Of a DNA stretch of 64,000 nucleotides, positions 1-12,639 are shown in pieces (positions within the stretch are counted from its first letter, which is position 1; each line of letters starts with the position of its first letter). The translations under genes and the position numbers were made by a program. The stretch covers positions 127,323,605 to 127,387,604 of the forward strand of contig OY282559.1 of NCBI GenBank assembly GCA_958295665.1, read 5' to 3'. Origin of the DNA: Tipula vernalis (Eukaryota; Arthropoda; Insecta; Diptera; Tipulidae). A model generated the notes under the pieces. The model searched no databases and had not been told where the DNA came from. It saw only the letters and a list, made by a program, of their open reading frames with translations.

Positions 1-1109
1 CATTCGGTTGTTGTTGACAAAATGCCGCAAATATTCAAGGAGTGTTCGGTCTGAACGTTCCTATGTTCCGTTAATTCCTAACAATATTGTTAGGGAAAAA
101 TAACAACAAAACTGCTATGAAAGGTAATTATTTTTTTCCAAAATTTGAAAATCTACTAATCGCAGTATGATTTTAATAAATACTCCTGACATAATCTATA
201 AAAGTCACAGTAAATTAATTCCCAATTCCTTGGGTAAACCAAAATATTGGCACTGGTCTTCGTACCTAACTAATAGTTTCTAGCGAATTAGATCAAGCTC
301 CAAATAAGGTATGTGCTTTCCTATTAATATATATACTCGTACATACATACCATATATGAGTAATTTCATTTTTGGGCAGCAGTGACTGAACTTCTTGATT
401 TTTGATTTGTTTAGTTTTTGGTGTCCGTATAATAGTTAAAAAAATAAAAATAACATATTTTTAATTTTTTTGATATAGGGTGTGTATTGCGCACAGGATG
501 GTCCCAAAGTTTGGCAAAAATAGTGAAAAATGCCATTTGCCATCATTATGAATTAAAAACTTAATCGATTTTAAATTATTTTTTTTGTATTAATTAAAGT
601 GAATATCGAAATTATAAATTATTATAAAATTATAATCAAAATTATATTGTTTTGATCCGATATATAACGGTAAAATATTAAATGAGATATTAAACTAAAT
701 ATAGCGTAACGCCTGCAACTGTTGGCACTGTATAATTTCGATGCAGTTATTGGCACTACCGACTACCATAGCATTTTCGTCTCTTTTAATAAGTCCTAAT
801 TATGTTTTATCAATGTGTTATGTAGTGTAAATTTATTTATTTTTTCTTACTGTCAAACAAAAAAAGTAGTTAATAGGTTTAATTTCCTCTAACATTTCAT
901 TGCGAAAACATCACGCGTAGAAACGTCTCGTAAAGTAGTAAAAAAATAGCGTATTTCGTTAAGGAGGCCAGAAATGTAAGTACTAGTTTTATATAGATAC
1001 AGCAGTGTAATTGAACTTTTTTATACAATTAATATTCTTAAATATGATAAAATTAATTAAAATGAGTTGTTTTTCGTTATTTGTTTATGTTAAACATTAA
1101 AAAAATATT
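1..1109. other. AT-rich stretch without a recognisable gene
   Basis: No open frame with recognisable protein similarity was found. The only pattern noticed is scattered TTGGCAC motifs (near 246, 722 and 750), which are the reverse complement of the GTGCCAA motif clustered further right. These may be outlying members of the same repeat set that precedes the pogo-like gene. Poly(A/T) runs are common. No promoter or RNA gene can be supported. Confidence 0.6.
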
Positions 1110-1237
1110 GTGCCAATAACTAGTTCCAATAAAGTCAAATTTTAATTATTGACACTAGGATGCCAATAATTGGTTAATAAGAAACTACAATTATTGGTAC
1201 GTGCCAATTATTATACCTTAATCATGTGCCAATAATT
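1110..1237. repeat. Cluster of GTGCCAATAATT-type motifs upstream of pogo-like gene
   Basis: The motif (G)TGCCAATAAYT or close variants occurs at 1110, 1160, 1201 and 1226, and its inverse (AATTATTGGTAC) at about 1189. The motifs end about 55 bp before the transposase-like frame. Short iterated motifs next to a transposase gene are often subterminal binding sites, so this may be the 5' end of the pogo-like element. No clean terminal inverted repeat or TA target duplication was identified, so the element boundary is unknown. Confidence 0.5.
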
Positions 1238-1292
1238 GTAATTATTCTTTTTTGTTATTATACTCGTAGATTTTTAATTCTGTAATTTAAAA

Positions 1293-2810
1293 ATGCTAAG
1301 AAAAACAGACACATTTGATGAAGACCAGGTTCAAAAGGCATTAGGTGAAATTAGAAACGGCCAAATTAGTAAAAAGGCGGCAGCCAAAAAATATATTGTG
1401 CCTAGATCAACGCTTCAATTTCGATTAGGGTCGCATTTTTCTAAAGCTCGACCAGGCCCACCAACAATCCTAACCGAAGAAGAAGAGCAACGCATTGTTG
1501 AATGGATAAAAATTTCCCAACAAAAAGGATTCCCGAAGCGAAACGAGGATGTTCTTACAGCAGTAAAAGAATTTTTAGAAGATACTGATAGACCTCATCC
1601 ATTTGGTGAGAACAAAATGCCAGGAAAGGGTTGGTTTAAGGCTTTTTTAAAATGACATCCGTCTCTATCGCTTCGATCTACTGATCCTGTTTCGGCAGCA
1701 AGTGCTACAGTTGCTGCTTCAGATATTTATTCATGGTTCGATACAATAGAAACATTTTTAAAAGATCTCGACTATTATGGTATATTAGAAGATCCAACAC
1801 GAATTTTTACCGGAGACGAGACGAATTTTCTTTTATGTCCTAAAACTAAAAACGTTTTAGCAGCGAAAGGCTCTCGAAATGTTTACGAAATCGACAAAGG
1901 ATTGGCCAAAGCAAATTTAACGGTCATGTTTACCTTTTCTGCTGCCGGAATATCAACCCCTCCCATGATAATCTACCCATATAAAAGAATACCACAAGAA
2001 ATTCGTAAATCGTTGCCTAAAGGATGGGGAATTTGAATCAGTGACAACGGGTGGATGACAAAACAAGTGTTTTACGAGTATATATTAAAGGTTTTGCATC
2101 CGTATTTAGTGCAGCTGGGCACTAAATTTCCCGTTATATATTTTGTTGACGGGCACTCAACCCATCTAACGTTACCTGTTAGTGAGCTGTATGTGAAACT
2201 GCAAATTATTTTAGTAGCATTATATCGAAATGCTACTAGAATATTACAGCCCGCTGATGTGGCAGCATTCAAACCGTTGAAAATGTCTTGGAATCGGAAA
2301 GTTTTACAATGGCGACGTAATAATCCTAGTGCCGCCTCTTTAACTAAAGAAAAATTTGCACCATTATTATATGATGTTGTGGAAAGTACTGTGGGTAAGG
2401 AGACTTCAGAAGGGCTTCAAGGCATGTGGCCTCTTTCCATTCAACAAATTTGCAATTAATTTATCGAAATGCTTAGTAAGATCATCGTCTTAATCTACAT
2501 ATGGCAGTCGACTAAATCCATTTCAATCCGATTTCAAACGCTGTGTGAAGCAATCGGTGATAACAAAATTCAACTATTCGAAAGCCTCGACCGAGGTGAA
2601 CTTCAAAAAGATAGCTTCAACGAAGATTTCGTAATTTTATATGTTTTATATAACAAGTTTAAAGGAAAATTAAATCTAAGTGTTTCAGATAAATCAACAC
2701 AAACGCACGTTGAATATCAGAATATAGAAACCTCAGAAATCAGTGCCATCAGACATCAGTGCCATCGACGAATTTTTTATAATTTAAGATCCGCCAAGTA
2801 CGGTAAATGA
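1293..2810 (+). pseudogene. Pogo/Tigger-like transposase pseudogene (DDE superfamily)
   Basis: One reading frame beginning with ATG at 1293 encodes a psq/CENP-B-type helix-turn-helix N-terminus (FDEDQVQKALGEIRNG, then GWFKAFLK) followed by a DDE endonuclease core. Candidate catalytic aspartates are GDET (codon 1815), FVDGH (2148) and PADVAAFKPL (2256), about 35 residues apart for the second pair, as expected for Tc1/mariner-superfamily pogo/jerky proteins. The frame is broken by in-frame TGA codons at 1653 and 2034. Near 2410 the reading moves one base (the expected ACGLFPFN-type segment lies in another frame), and the frame appears to return by about 2530 for the C-terminal part (IGDNKIQLFES). 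All three acidic residues survive, so this is a decayed transposase rather than a domesticated gene. The family call rests on motif recognition only. Confidence 0.8.
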
Positions 2811-5289
2811 CGAAATTATAAATTTTTTAATTCACTTACGTAATTTAATAACATGTTCATTCTGCCCTTTGCATTGGACCGCAATTTCTCGATGTGCGAT
2901 TATACGTTTTTCAAGCAACGCATACGGCGTTTAATATTTAAATTCGATTCTTAACGAATTAAATTAAAATTTGGTTCTGATTTATAATAAAATTAATGTC
3001 CCCACCAATTTATTAAATACTTAAATTTTTCGCACACGAATTCAACAACAAAATCATTAATGTACCCCAATCGTCGTATCAACGTGCGTCGACAACATCT
3101 CCTAATAAATTTCTTAATTCATTCATGACAAATGATTTAATTTATTATCCCAACCTATATAATGATATATGTCATGCATACCATATTCCATATTTCAATT
3201 TCTACTCAAGCACATCACAAACACACCCAAAAATATAAAAGTCACCGTGTATATTGATACAAATTACATTAAGCATATCACAAATTCAAAATCAATCAAT
3301 TTTGTCAAATCCTGTATAAATACAAGTATTCACACCAATGCAAATAACATACAAAGCGCACACGGCAAATACGAGAAAAAGCTTTCATAAACTTACAATC
3401 ACGATTTTTCACCAAACAACAACCAAAAAAAAATAATAATAATAAGAAAAGCTAAAAATTAACTTTTGATGACAAAATGTAAGCACAGAAAAAAAAAAAA
3501 CGAAAATCGAATAATCGAAAGCATGAAATAAAAAATCAATCTTTGATTTAATTCTCACGTTTATTGAAGATTTTCTTCTTCTTCTACTAATCTTTGGCTT
3601 TTTTATATTTTTGCTTTTCTTTTCGTTACTTTACCTTCGTGTTGTTTGCTTTAAAGCTTTCAAGCTAAATTCGCAGTGTCACATATACATACTTACATGT
3701 ATTATGTATTGTGGTGCACACGTTTAATATTTACTAAAACACATACTCGTATACAAACATGTATAGGTATGTAGGTATATAAACAATCACATATAGAGTT
3801 TCAGGTAATATATTATGTTGAAGGTGAATAAAAGGTGATTGCTTTTCTTTTATAAATTCCGCGTAGTTATCTCTGATTGTTTTGTTTTCCTGCGAGAAAG
3901 GTACACAGACACATACTCGAGTAAACATTTTTCAAGTTTTTTGAAAAATCAAATAATTTTCTTTGTATTGTTGTTCTGAATAAATTTGATTGTGTGTGTG
4001 TGTGTGTGTTATTTTCCAAAAAAAAAAAAAATGATTTTAATATTATTTTGATAATATTTCGGTTAACTTTTTCTTTGTGAGCTTCTCAAATACACACATA
4101 CATACATACCTACAGACGTATATAAGTTCTTGAATTTTTTTTTTATTTTTTGGGAAAATTTAGACATATTTTGAAAATGGATAGGAATACAAACAGGTAT
4201 TAGTTGTATATGAACAGGTTTTCGGGGGTTTTTCCACGATAAAATAAGAAGAATTCAATTTTCATGTGTGCGAGATAACATTTAAAATCAAAGTTCGGTA
4301 TAAATTTTTTTTTTTAAACTTTTACGAACGGAAAACTTTTGATTCATTTTTTTTTCTCTTTCATGGTATTTTAAGGGCGGATGGTTCTTTGAAATATTTT
4401 AAACTATAAACATTAATAAATATTTATTTATGCGTAAATCTGTTTTTGAAATGCTATAAATAATACAATCGCACTAAAGAAAACGGTGATTAGGTGTGCG
4501 GTGAGTTTTTATTAAACGAATGATAAAATATGTTGGTTGTGAAGTTTTGAGATTTGTAAATCGGAAGTTCAACTTAATTTAATTTATGGTCATTTTAAAA
4601 TAGGCCTTCAGAACAAACTGGATTTAACTTTTTATAAAAAGTTAAATGAGCGCGATTAAAAGAGCGCTCCTCCTAGTCGGTCATACAACAAAGACAGTCT
4701 TATAAGTAAATTAAGATAATTTTAACATAGAATTATGGAGGTTCAAATTTTTGAAGAAATCAATAAGTTTAAAGAAACGTAGGAAATATTTCTGAAATTT
4801 ATAAATATTTTGACCTTACCGAAATAATCGGAAATCAGAAGGTGAGTAATTTAGATTCCTAAAATTGAAACCGATGAGAGCTCCATCTTCTCTCAAATAA
4901 ACAGAGCTTTTAAAATTTCAAAAAACTAACAAATTGGAAGATTTCGCCGAATTTTAAGAAATTTTTAGAATTATAAAAAGCTTAATCAACACATAGATCA
5001 AAATTTCAATAATTTTATAAATGTAAATTTGCAAAAATTCCAAAATTTAATTAATTTTACAAGCCTAAGAATTTTAAATGTGTTTAGTTTTAAAAACTTT
5101 AAACATTTCAGTGGCGGTCACGAGACTAAATGTTTTAAGAATTAGATAAAATTCAAGAAAATTAAAAAACAACATTTTTAAACAGTTCAAAATGCTAAGA
5201 ATTTGAATAACTTCCAAAATTTCAAAAAATTTCCAAAATTTCAACAATAATTCGAGTGATGATTAATGGTTTCTGGAGACCATTGACCT
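2811..5289. other. Gene-free AT-rich region with simple repeats
   Basis: No protein similarity was seen in six frames. A (TG)n run lies at 3991-4009, and there are several poly(A/T) tracts and CATACATACC-type simple repeats near 4090-4110 that are typical of fly intergenic or intronic DNA. Short frames here (for example 3169-3390) are compositionally AT-driven. Confidence 0.6.
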
Positions 5290-5590
5290 TAATTAATTAA
5301 TTTCATAGCAAGAAGAGAAACATCAGAAAAGGTCTTGAACAAAAGCAAGATCAAAATGGGATTGGTTTTGTGTCGGGTGAAAGAAAAAACGAAAGTTGTG
5401 CACTGCTTCCCGTGCCAAGGGTACGGCCATGTAACATTCGGCTGCAAGGAGGCCAGACAGATCAAAAATATGCTGCTTGTGCGGGGAAAGAAAACCACCT
5501 GACGAAGCAGTATAAAAGTGAGGTGTCCGTCGTTCTGTAAGGTACTGGGAAAAACGAAAAGTTGATAAAGTTCCTGCAGGTTAATCTATA
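5289..5590 (+). pseudogene. Fragment of R1-type non-LTR element: ORF1 zinc knuckles and start of ORF2
   Basis: Read in shifting frames, this stretch shows a CCHC knuckle (CFPCQGYGHVTFGC), a second knuckle remnant (DRSKICCLCGE), then a CPSFCKVLGK segment. At about 5568-5590 it shows IKFLQVNL, which is how the ORF2 endonuclease of R1-clade elements begins (compare IKFLQINLNHCEAAQD in the copy at 9.7 kb). The rest of the endonuclease is missing. The segment from 5590 to 5938 has no recognisable coding content, so this is either a remnant separate from copy A or the far side of a large deletion. Confidence 0.65.
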
Positions 5591-5938
5591 GGGAGTCCTG
5601 ATAATATACCAACGGAGATAATCGGCGAGGTGATAGTAGTATGTCAATTGATTTTTTCGACTTTTTATAGACAAATATATTAATTGTTCTTGACAATTAA
5701 TTTTTGAAGAGTAATGCATTGGTATAACTCTTGGCCAGTAGATATGTTATGAGGGATTGGCCTCTTTATTTTTCTGATTTATATATTTGTCTATAAAAAA
5801 GACGAACAAATCAATAGATTTACAGACAGACAAATTAAATTCTTAATCTATTTAAGAGTATGGCCAGAACTTTGATTGGAAACTTGTAAGGTATGTCTCT
5901 ACAAAGGAATTTTCATAACACATAATGGAAGAAACAGA

Positions 5939-5953
5939 ACACACACACACACA
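5939..5953. repeat. (AC)n tract at 5' junction of R1 copy A
   Basis: A run of seven to eight AC units directly precedes the first sequence recognisable as ORF2 of copy A. Copy A ends on its other side in another CA microsatellite. Confidence 0.85.
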
Positions 5954-8165
5954 GGCCAGAAGAAGAAGTCAAAGATCGGCAAGAAGCTTCGAATATGAGG
6001 AGCTAAATCGAGAGTAAATAATGCTGAGGAATCTGCTTGGTGATGAAATAAAGAGAAGCAAAAGGGAGAATTTCAAACAGCTGTGTGACGCGGCAGACGC
6101 AAGCCCTTGGGGCAGCGCTTAGTGAGTAGTCATGTCCAGAATAAAGGTGTCCAAAGATGCTGCAAAAGATCATCAAGACTCTTTTCCCGCAGCACCTTCC
6201 AAAACCTGGTAATCGAGTGGACCATCATACGAAGGAATATATGGAGAAAATACTGGAAGTGACGGTAGAAGAGACATTGAACGCGTGCGGCAAAGTGGAT
6301 GTAAACAAGGCCCCTGGTCCAGATCTAGTACCCAACAAAGCGCTCAAAGTAGCTATACGAAGTAACCCTAACCTCTTAGTCCATATAGCGCAGTCCTGCC
6401 TAGAGGAAGGAGTGTTTCCTAGGATATGGAAAAGGCAGAGATTGGTACTCTTGCCAAAAGCAGGAAAACCACCAGGTGAACCATCCTCATATCGCCCAAT
6501 CTGCCTCCTCGATACAGGAGGGAAAATACTGGTGCGCATTTTTCAGAATAGGTTGCTCCCGATTATAGAAGGAGATGGAGGTGTCTCGTCTCAACAATTC
6601 GGATTTCGCAAGACTAGATCCACATTGGATGCCATTAATGCAGTGGTATCTAAGGCCAAAGATTAAACAGTACTGTGCGGGTGCCAGACTCGACGTTAAA
6701 AACGCATTCAATACAGCTAACTGGGCCCACATTATGGATTTCCTACGAAAGTTGAATGTTCCGGCCTACCTCTTGAAGACACTAGATATCTACTTCGAGG
6801 ATAGAGTGTTAGAGTACGACACTGAGGATGGTCCCATGGAATACAACATAACAGCTGGAGTTCCACAAGGTTCCGTTTAGTGCCCAATCTTGTGGTACAT
6901 TATGTATCACAACGTACTAAAGTTACGAATTCCAGATGGAGCAGAATTGATAGGGTTTGCCGATGACATCGCGATAGTGGTATCTGCAAAGCACCTGGAT
7001 GAAATTGAAATGATCACTAACGAGGCGATTGCAATAGTGAGGGACTGGCTGGAATCCATTGGCCTGGAACTGGCGGAGCACAAAACAGAAGCAGTGCTGA
7101 TTAGTAGCCGTAAACAACGGGAAACGGTATCATTTAAGGTTGGGAACAACGTCATAAAGTCCAAAGAAGCGGTAAAATATTTGGGCATTATGCTTGATGA
7201 CAGATTAAACTTCAAGAGTCACATAGGTTATACATGCGGAAAAGCATCGAGGGTGTACTCGGCGCTCTCCAATATGCTACCAAATGTTGGTGGCCCAAGA
7301 AGCAGTAAAAGTCTTCTTCTGTCCAGAGTGGAAAACTCAGTGCTACTGTACGGGGCTCCGATCTGGTCAGAGGCACTGGAGGTAAAATGAAACAGAAGAA
7401 GGCTGGCGCAAGTCTATAGGCTAAGCACCCTTAGGGTCATCAGTGCATATAGAACCACCTCAGAAGAAGCAGCATGCGTCATAGCCGGAATGATACCGAT
7501 TTACATCATGGCGGAGGAGGCGAAAAGAATATATGAGGCTAAGAAACGCAGTTCTTCAGTCGGTCAGGCTATCCAAAAGACAGAAAGAGCCAAATCCGTG
7601 CAAAGTTGGCAGGAACGTTGGGATAATGCGGCAAAAGGACGTTGGACACACAGATTGATTCCGAATATCAAACCCTGGATGAATCGCAAACACGGAGAGG
7701 TGAATTACCATTTAATCAAATTCCTAACGGGACACGGGTCCGAACGGACCTAAGCTATCTGCATCGTTTTGAGCATTATGGCACTCCTCTCTGTCCAACG
7801 TGCAATAATGTAGAAAACCAGGAACACGTATTATTCGGGTGTCCGCGATTTGAGACCGAGAGAATGGACCTGTGTATTACCATAAACACAAACTTAGGTC
7901 CAGACAACAAAGTGGATGAAACGCTGAAATCACAGCAAATATTGGATGCCTGCTGAGCTACCATAACTAAGGTGCAAAAGGAGCTAAGGCAGTTAGAAGC
8001 GGCTAGAAACGTGTGAGTAGAAATACTAAGACCGCCCCCCGAAGTAATACTTTGCGGTGGTTCCGGGGGCAATAACGGTCCGGCGAGAGGAGGCGGTTTT
8101 AGTGGGTAAAAATCCCTCACGGAAGTAAGCACGCTTACCATGTCTTTTGAAGATTTCCCCTCCTC
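5954..8165 (+). pseudogene. R1-clade non-LTR retrotransposon copy A, 5'-truncated ORF2
   Basis: The copy begins in the linker between endonuclease and reverse transcriptase (a decayed stretch containing RSFEYEELNRE and ASPWGSA). The RT domain follows: NKAPGPDLVPNKALK, YRPICLLDTGGKIL, QQFGFRKTRSTLDAI, then after a frame change near 6660 LDVKNAFNTANW, GVPQGSV, GFADDIAIV and YLGIMLDDRL. A TAG interrupts at 6878 just after PQGSV, and others follow near 7390 and 7751. The C-terminus has a Cys-rich motif (CPTCNNVENQEHVLFGCPRF) and ends QLEAARNV with no RNase H, as in R1-clade ORF2. A G-rich 3' UTR (about 7998-8165) and a short A tract close the copy. The RT catalytic DD pair is intact but the reading frame is not. 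Confidence 0.85.
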
Positions 8166-8236
8166 AAAAAAAAAAAAACACACACACACACACGCGCGCC
8201 CACACAAACACACACCCACAGACACACACACACACC
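8166..8236. repeat. A tract plus CA microsatellite joining R1 copies A and B
   Basis: About 13 A residues (8166-8178) are followed by an imperfect (CA)n tract to 8236. Copy A ends at the A tract and copy B begins immediately after the CA repeat (CCCGAGGCTAGC). With the AC run at 5939, both ends of copy A and the start of copy B abut AC/CA repeats. Confidence 0.85.
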
Positions 8237-8304
8237 CGAGGCTAGCTCAGCTATAAATCCCAGTACCGGCGGCTTTAGGGAGTGGGCAATTAGGCTCCTA
8301 GCCG
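8237..8304 (+). other. Probable 5' UTR remnant of R1 copy B
   Basis: This short GC-richer stretch runs from the CA microsatellite to the in-frame stop just upstream of the ORF1 coding frame. No promoter motif could be supported from sequence alone. Confidence 0.4.
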
Positions 8305-9690
8305 TCGAAATCCAGCGACGGCAATACTACACCAGTGGCAAACTTGGCTGGTGTAGTAGCTGCACTACAAGAGGGTGGAACAAGACATGACAGAAAGTCT
8401 GCTTCAGGTCCAATATTCGATGCGTTTAAAAATAGCAATAACCTAGCGCGTTCACCAGACAGAAGTGTGCGGTCAGTATTGATGCCTACTGAGGTAGGAA
8501 AAGAGGTCCCAGAAAGTGATATGATCCGATTGGGGAACAACATCACCGAACTTCTTAATTTCCTTAAAGGGAAAAATAATGTGCAACATGAAATAAAGTA
8601 GCTAGCAAATGTGATACAATCCTTGTATATATTGGCAGCGGCTACAGCTACAAATACGAGTGAGACCATATTCCAAACGGCGCCAACTTCAGCAGCAGCT
8701 ATAATAGCTACGTCCAACGATAATGGTTCTACTGTAAATCTCTGCGAGACGCCTACGGCTACTAGAGGGAAAAGGAAAAGGTCTTCGCCCCAGTCGGATG
8801 ATAAAAGTAAAGCAGGGACAGCCAAGAGGCATTAGTGGCTTGATACTAAACAGCCTGGGTCTAGTCGGCCTGCAGATACAGTAAGAAAAACGGACAAGTC
8901 GATGAATTCTGAATGGGTAGAAGTCAAGGAGAAGAAGGAAAAGCGCGTTAGGGTTCACAAAAGGCGCCCTAGAACAGATGCATTGGTTATCAAACGGAAA
9001 GGTGCCCTTTCGTACGCAGACATGTTAAAGAAGGTAAAAGGCGAACCATCCTTAAAGAACCTAGGCGATAACGTAGCTCGGATCCGAAGAACGAAAAATG
9101 GAGGGCTCCTTCTGAAACTTAAGGCAACTTGCGACCCTCAGTCGGCACCATTCCAAACAGCGGTTGCAGAGGTGTTAGGTCCAGCTGCTGATGTAAGAAC
9201 ACTAATGCAAAAAGATGAAACGCTAATTGACATTAGAAACCTGGATGAAATAACTTCTGGAGAAGAAGTTTGCAGTGCCTTGAATAGCCAGTTTGGACTA
9301 TCAGTTACAGCAGTTAAATCGATAAGACCGACTTTTGGCAAGACTCAAACGGCTGTAGTGAACCTTCCAACAGACGCGGCTATGAAATTGATAAAGGCTG
9401 GTAGAGTGAAGATAGGTTGGGTAAACTGTCGAATAAGAGAAAAACCGCGCTCTCTCAGATGCTTTAAATTTCAAGAGTACGGGCACTGGAGCCGTTCGTG
9501 TCAAAGTGACAGGGACTGCCTTAAAGTATGCTTTAGAAGTGGGCAAGGCGATCACTTTGCAAAAAACTGCACTAACGATCCACATTGTGGTATCTGTCAG
9601 AGCCAGGAAGTACTAGACAGGAATCATATAGCCGGCAGTAGGAGGTGCTCAGCTTATCAGAAAGGCTCCCTACAACATATGATAAAATAA
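8302..9690 (+). pseudogene. R1 copy B ORF1 (gag-like nucleic-acid-binding protein)
   Basis: A single frame carries the whole ORF1. It has an N-terminal region without known domains, a basic stretch (RGKRKRSS), a Lys-rich segment (VKEKKEKRVRVHKRRPR), a central domain typical of R1/Jockey-type gag proteins (RRTKNGGLLLKLK, DIRNLDEITSGEEV), and C-terminal zinc knuckles. The knuckles are CFKFQEYGHWSRSC, a damaged CFRSGQGDHFAKNC and CGICQSQEV. In the first, CxxC has become CxxF, and in the second CxxC has become CxxS. Two in-frame TAG codons (8599 and 8833) interrupt it. No ATG begins the open stretch after the stop at 8299. The 3' end overlaps ORF2, which is in another frame. In the family this protein coats the element RNA in a ribonucleoprotein particle. 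Confidence 0.8.
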
Positions 9691-12632
9691 AGTTTCTCCA
9701 AATAAATCTCAACCACTGCGAAGCAGCACAGGATTTTCTGCTTCAAACTGTGCGCGAAAAAAGTATAGACGTTGCCATCATATGCGAACAATATCGGAAC
9801 CTGGATGATACCATGTGGACGAAGGATACCACAAACAAAGCTGCAATCTGGGCTTGCAGGACTCTTGCTTTTCAGGAGAAGTCGGACAGAACAGTGGCTC
9901 ACTTTGTAAGAGCTTAAGTGAATGGCATATATATCTATATCTGCTATGTACCGCCGAGTGCTGCGTTAGAAGATTTTGAAAGGTTTTTGCTCCACTTGGT
10001 AAATGATGCCCAAGGACACAGTCCTCTCATTATTGCTGGCGATTTTAACGCTTGAGCCACTGAATGGGGTAGCCTCGAGACAAATGCTAAAGGAAGAGCT
10101 CTATTAGATGCCTTCTCATTATTAGACATCATCCTGCTAAACGAAGGAACGCATTTACTTATTGCAGAGGTAGCCTAGAGTCAATTATTGATTTGTTAGT
10201 AGCTCATTGGCAAGATCTGTATTCGCGTGGAAGGTTAGTGATGATTATACCCAAAGCGATCATCAGGCCATTGTATTTAAAATCGACCACCCATACGGTT
10301 GTACAAATCTAGGTGCTTCGGCCAGAACCATTGTTTGGAAAGCCAGTATGTTTGATGGAGAGACTTTCATCTACTTGTTAGGTGATACTGTAATGTTGGG
10401 TACAGCTATTGAAAAGGCCACAACACACCAAAGCCTGCGATGGAGCCATGCCTAGAAGAAGTGCTAGTAATCGCCTCCCAGCAATCTATTGGTGGAACGA
10501 CGAAATAGCTCACCTTAGGAATAAATGCCACCATGCAAGAAGAGTATGTCAACGGGCATGGGGCACAAGCTCATATTCTCTACTGCAACAGCAGTATCGT
10601 GAAGTTAGGAGAGAATTTAAACGCTCTGTTGAGGCAAGTAAAACAAATTGTTCAAGGGAGCTTTGTAACGAAGTGGATAATGACCCCTGGGGTAGAACTT
10701 ATAAGATAGTCATAGCAAAACTGAAAGGCTATCGTGCACCGCCGCCTTCGTACCCAGATATGATGCGGAGAATTGTCACCACTTTGTTTCCACAACAAGG
10801 GGATGGGATACAGAATGCTGAATTGGAATCCTCTCTGGAAGTCACTCCACCAGTAACTATGCAGGAACTCCTGTTGGCTAGTTGCAGGGTTAAGAATGAC
10901 AAGGCACCAGGCCCATATGCTGTACCAAACATAGCCCTTAAAGCGGCAATCCGTGCGAAACCAGAGGTCTTTGTTGATGTGTATAACTCATGCTTGCAAG
11001 AAGCAGTTTTTCCAAATATCTGGAATACTCAACAATTAGGGCTAATCCCGAAAGCGAAAAAACGACCTGATGAACCGTCTGCTTATCGCCCAATCTGTCT
11101 ACTTGACACTGCCGGAAAAGTGTTAGGAAGGATTATCTGCGACAGTTAGGAGATGGCAGTAGGAAGAGCAGGAGATCTCGCTGAACATCAATACGGCTTC
11201 CGAAAGGCACGTTCAACGATCGACGCCATCAATTTTGTGGTAAATATAGCTAGAGAGGCTATTGATGGCAAAAGATGGAAAAGGGGCTCAAAAAAATACT
11301 TTATTGTGACCCTGGATGTAAAAAATGCATTTAACACGGCAAGATGGAGTTGTATTCAAAATGCACTCCACAGATTGGGGATTCCAGCATACCTCAGGAA
11401 GTTGGTGGCAGATTATTTCCGTAACAGATTTCTGAACTTCAATACAGATGACGGAATTAAAGAATAAGGTGTAACTAGTGGTGTCCCACAAGGGTCTGTA
11501 TTAGGTCCAACTCTTTGGAATATTATTTACGATGACGTTTTGAGAATTAGACTGCCCATCGAATCTAAGGTTTTTGGGTTTGCCGATGACATAGCGGTAG
11601 TGGTCTTTGCCAAACACACGGAGGAGATAGTGCGGATCTGTAATGAAGTTATATCGACTATCCATCAAGGGCTGTCGTCAGTAGGCTTGCAGTTAGCGGA
11701 ACACAAGACGGAAGCGGTACTTATTTCAAGCCGTAAACAGAGAGAAGTAATAACAATCAGGGCCGGCGCTAGTGATATCGTCTCTCAAGCTTCCATCAAA
11801 TACCTTGGTGTCATAATCGATTCGAAATTGTCGTTCAAAGAACACATCGTCTATGCTAGTAATAAGGCGTCCAAAGTAAACGCGACTATCCAGAGGATAA
11901 TGCCAAACATAGGCGGGCCGCGGCATAGTCGGCGACTACTGTTGGCATCCGTATCAAGATCAAGTTTGCTCTACGGAGCCCCTGTTTGGGCTGACGCATT
12001 GATATTGAAATCATACCATCATGAGATGTCCAAAGTACATCGGACATAGGCCCTAAGAGTGGCTTGTGCATTCCGAACAGTTTCTAACGAGGCTGTGTGT
12101 ATTATTGCTGGTCTGCCCCCAATTGCACTATTGGCAAATGAGCGGCACAGAATGTATGGAGGGGGTAACATAACATCCGAGCTGAGAAAATCAGAAAGAG
12201 CTGAAACAGTAGCCCAGTGGCAACACCAATGAGATGTTACGGAAAAGGGACGATGGACGCATCGTCTCATCACGTCCATTAGCAAGTGGATAAACCGGTG
12301 ACATGGTGAGATAGACTACTACTTAATCCAGTTTTTATCTGACCATGGATGCTTCAGATCATACTTTTAAAGATTCAAACTAGAGGAATGCCCGTTCTGT
12401 CCGGCCTGTCAGAGCACTACCAGAAGACGCAGAGCATGTATTCTTTTACTGTCCGCGCTTCAGCGAGGTAAGACAGGAGCTCATAAGTATCCTTGGCACG
12501 TTTCCGACAGCTGAAAATATTGTTGATGTTATGCTTACATCCGAATTGCTATAGGATGCGGTTCAGCATTTGGCTGTGATCATTATGAGTGAGCTGCGTC
12601 GTTTTGAGCGGATAAGAAATGGCTTCAACACA
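9645..12632 (+). pseudogene. R1 copy B ORF2 (endonuclease and reverse transcriptase)
   Basis: The domain order is AP-like endonuclease, then RT, then Cys-rich C-terminus. Endonuclease motifs are FLQINLNHCEAAQD, CEQYRN, AGDFNA (followed by a TGA where Trp is expected, near 10054) and SDHQAI. RT motifs are DKAPGPYAVPNIALK, YRPICLLDTAGKVLG, YGFRKARSTIDAI, LDVKNAFNTARW, GVPQGSVLGPTLWN, FADDIAVVV and YLGVIID. Interruptions include TAA at 9915, frame changes near 10150, 10205 and 10400, in-frame stops at 11147, 11465, 12047 and several to 12370, and a frame change in the Cys-rich motif near 12415. It ends at SELRRFERIRNGFNT-stop without RNase H, like copy A. All core catalytic residues are present, so this is a fairly young but inactivated copy. 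Confidence 0.85.
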
Positions 12633-12639
12633 TAGAGAA

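Noticed and set aside
7776..8231. 151-codon minus-strand frame with Cys/Val repeats
   Set aside because: It is antisense to the R1 copy A 3' end and its CA microsatellite.
8298..8825. 175-codon minus-strand frame
   Set aside because: It is antisense to the R1 copy B ORF1, which has clear family motifs on the plus strand.
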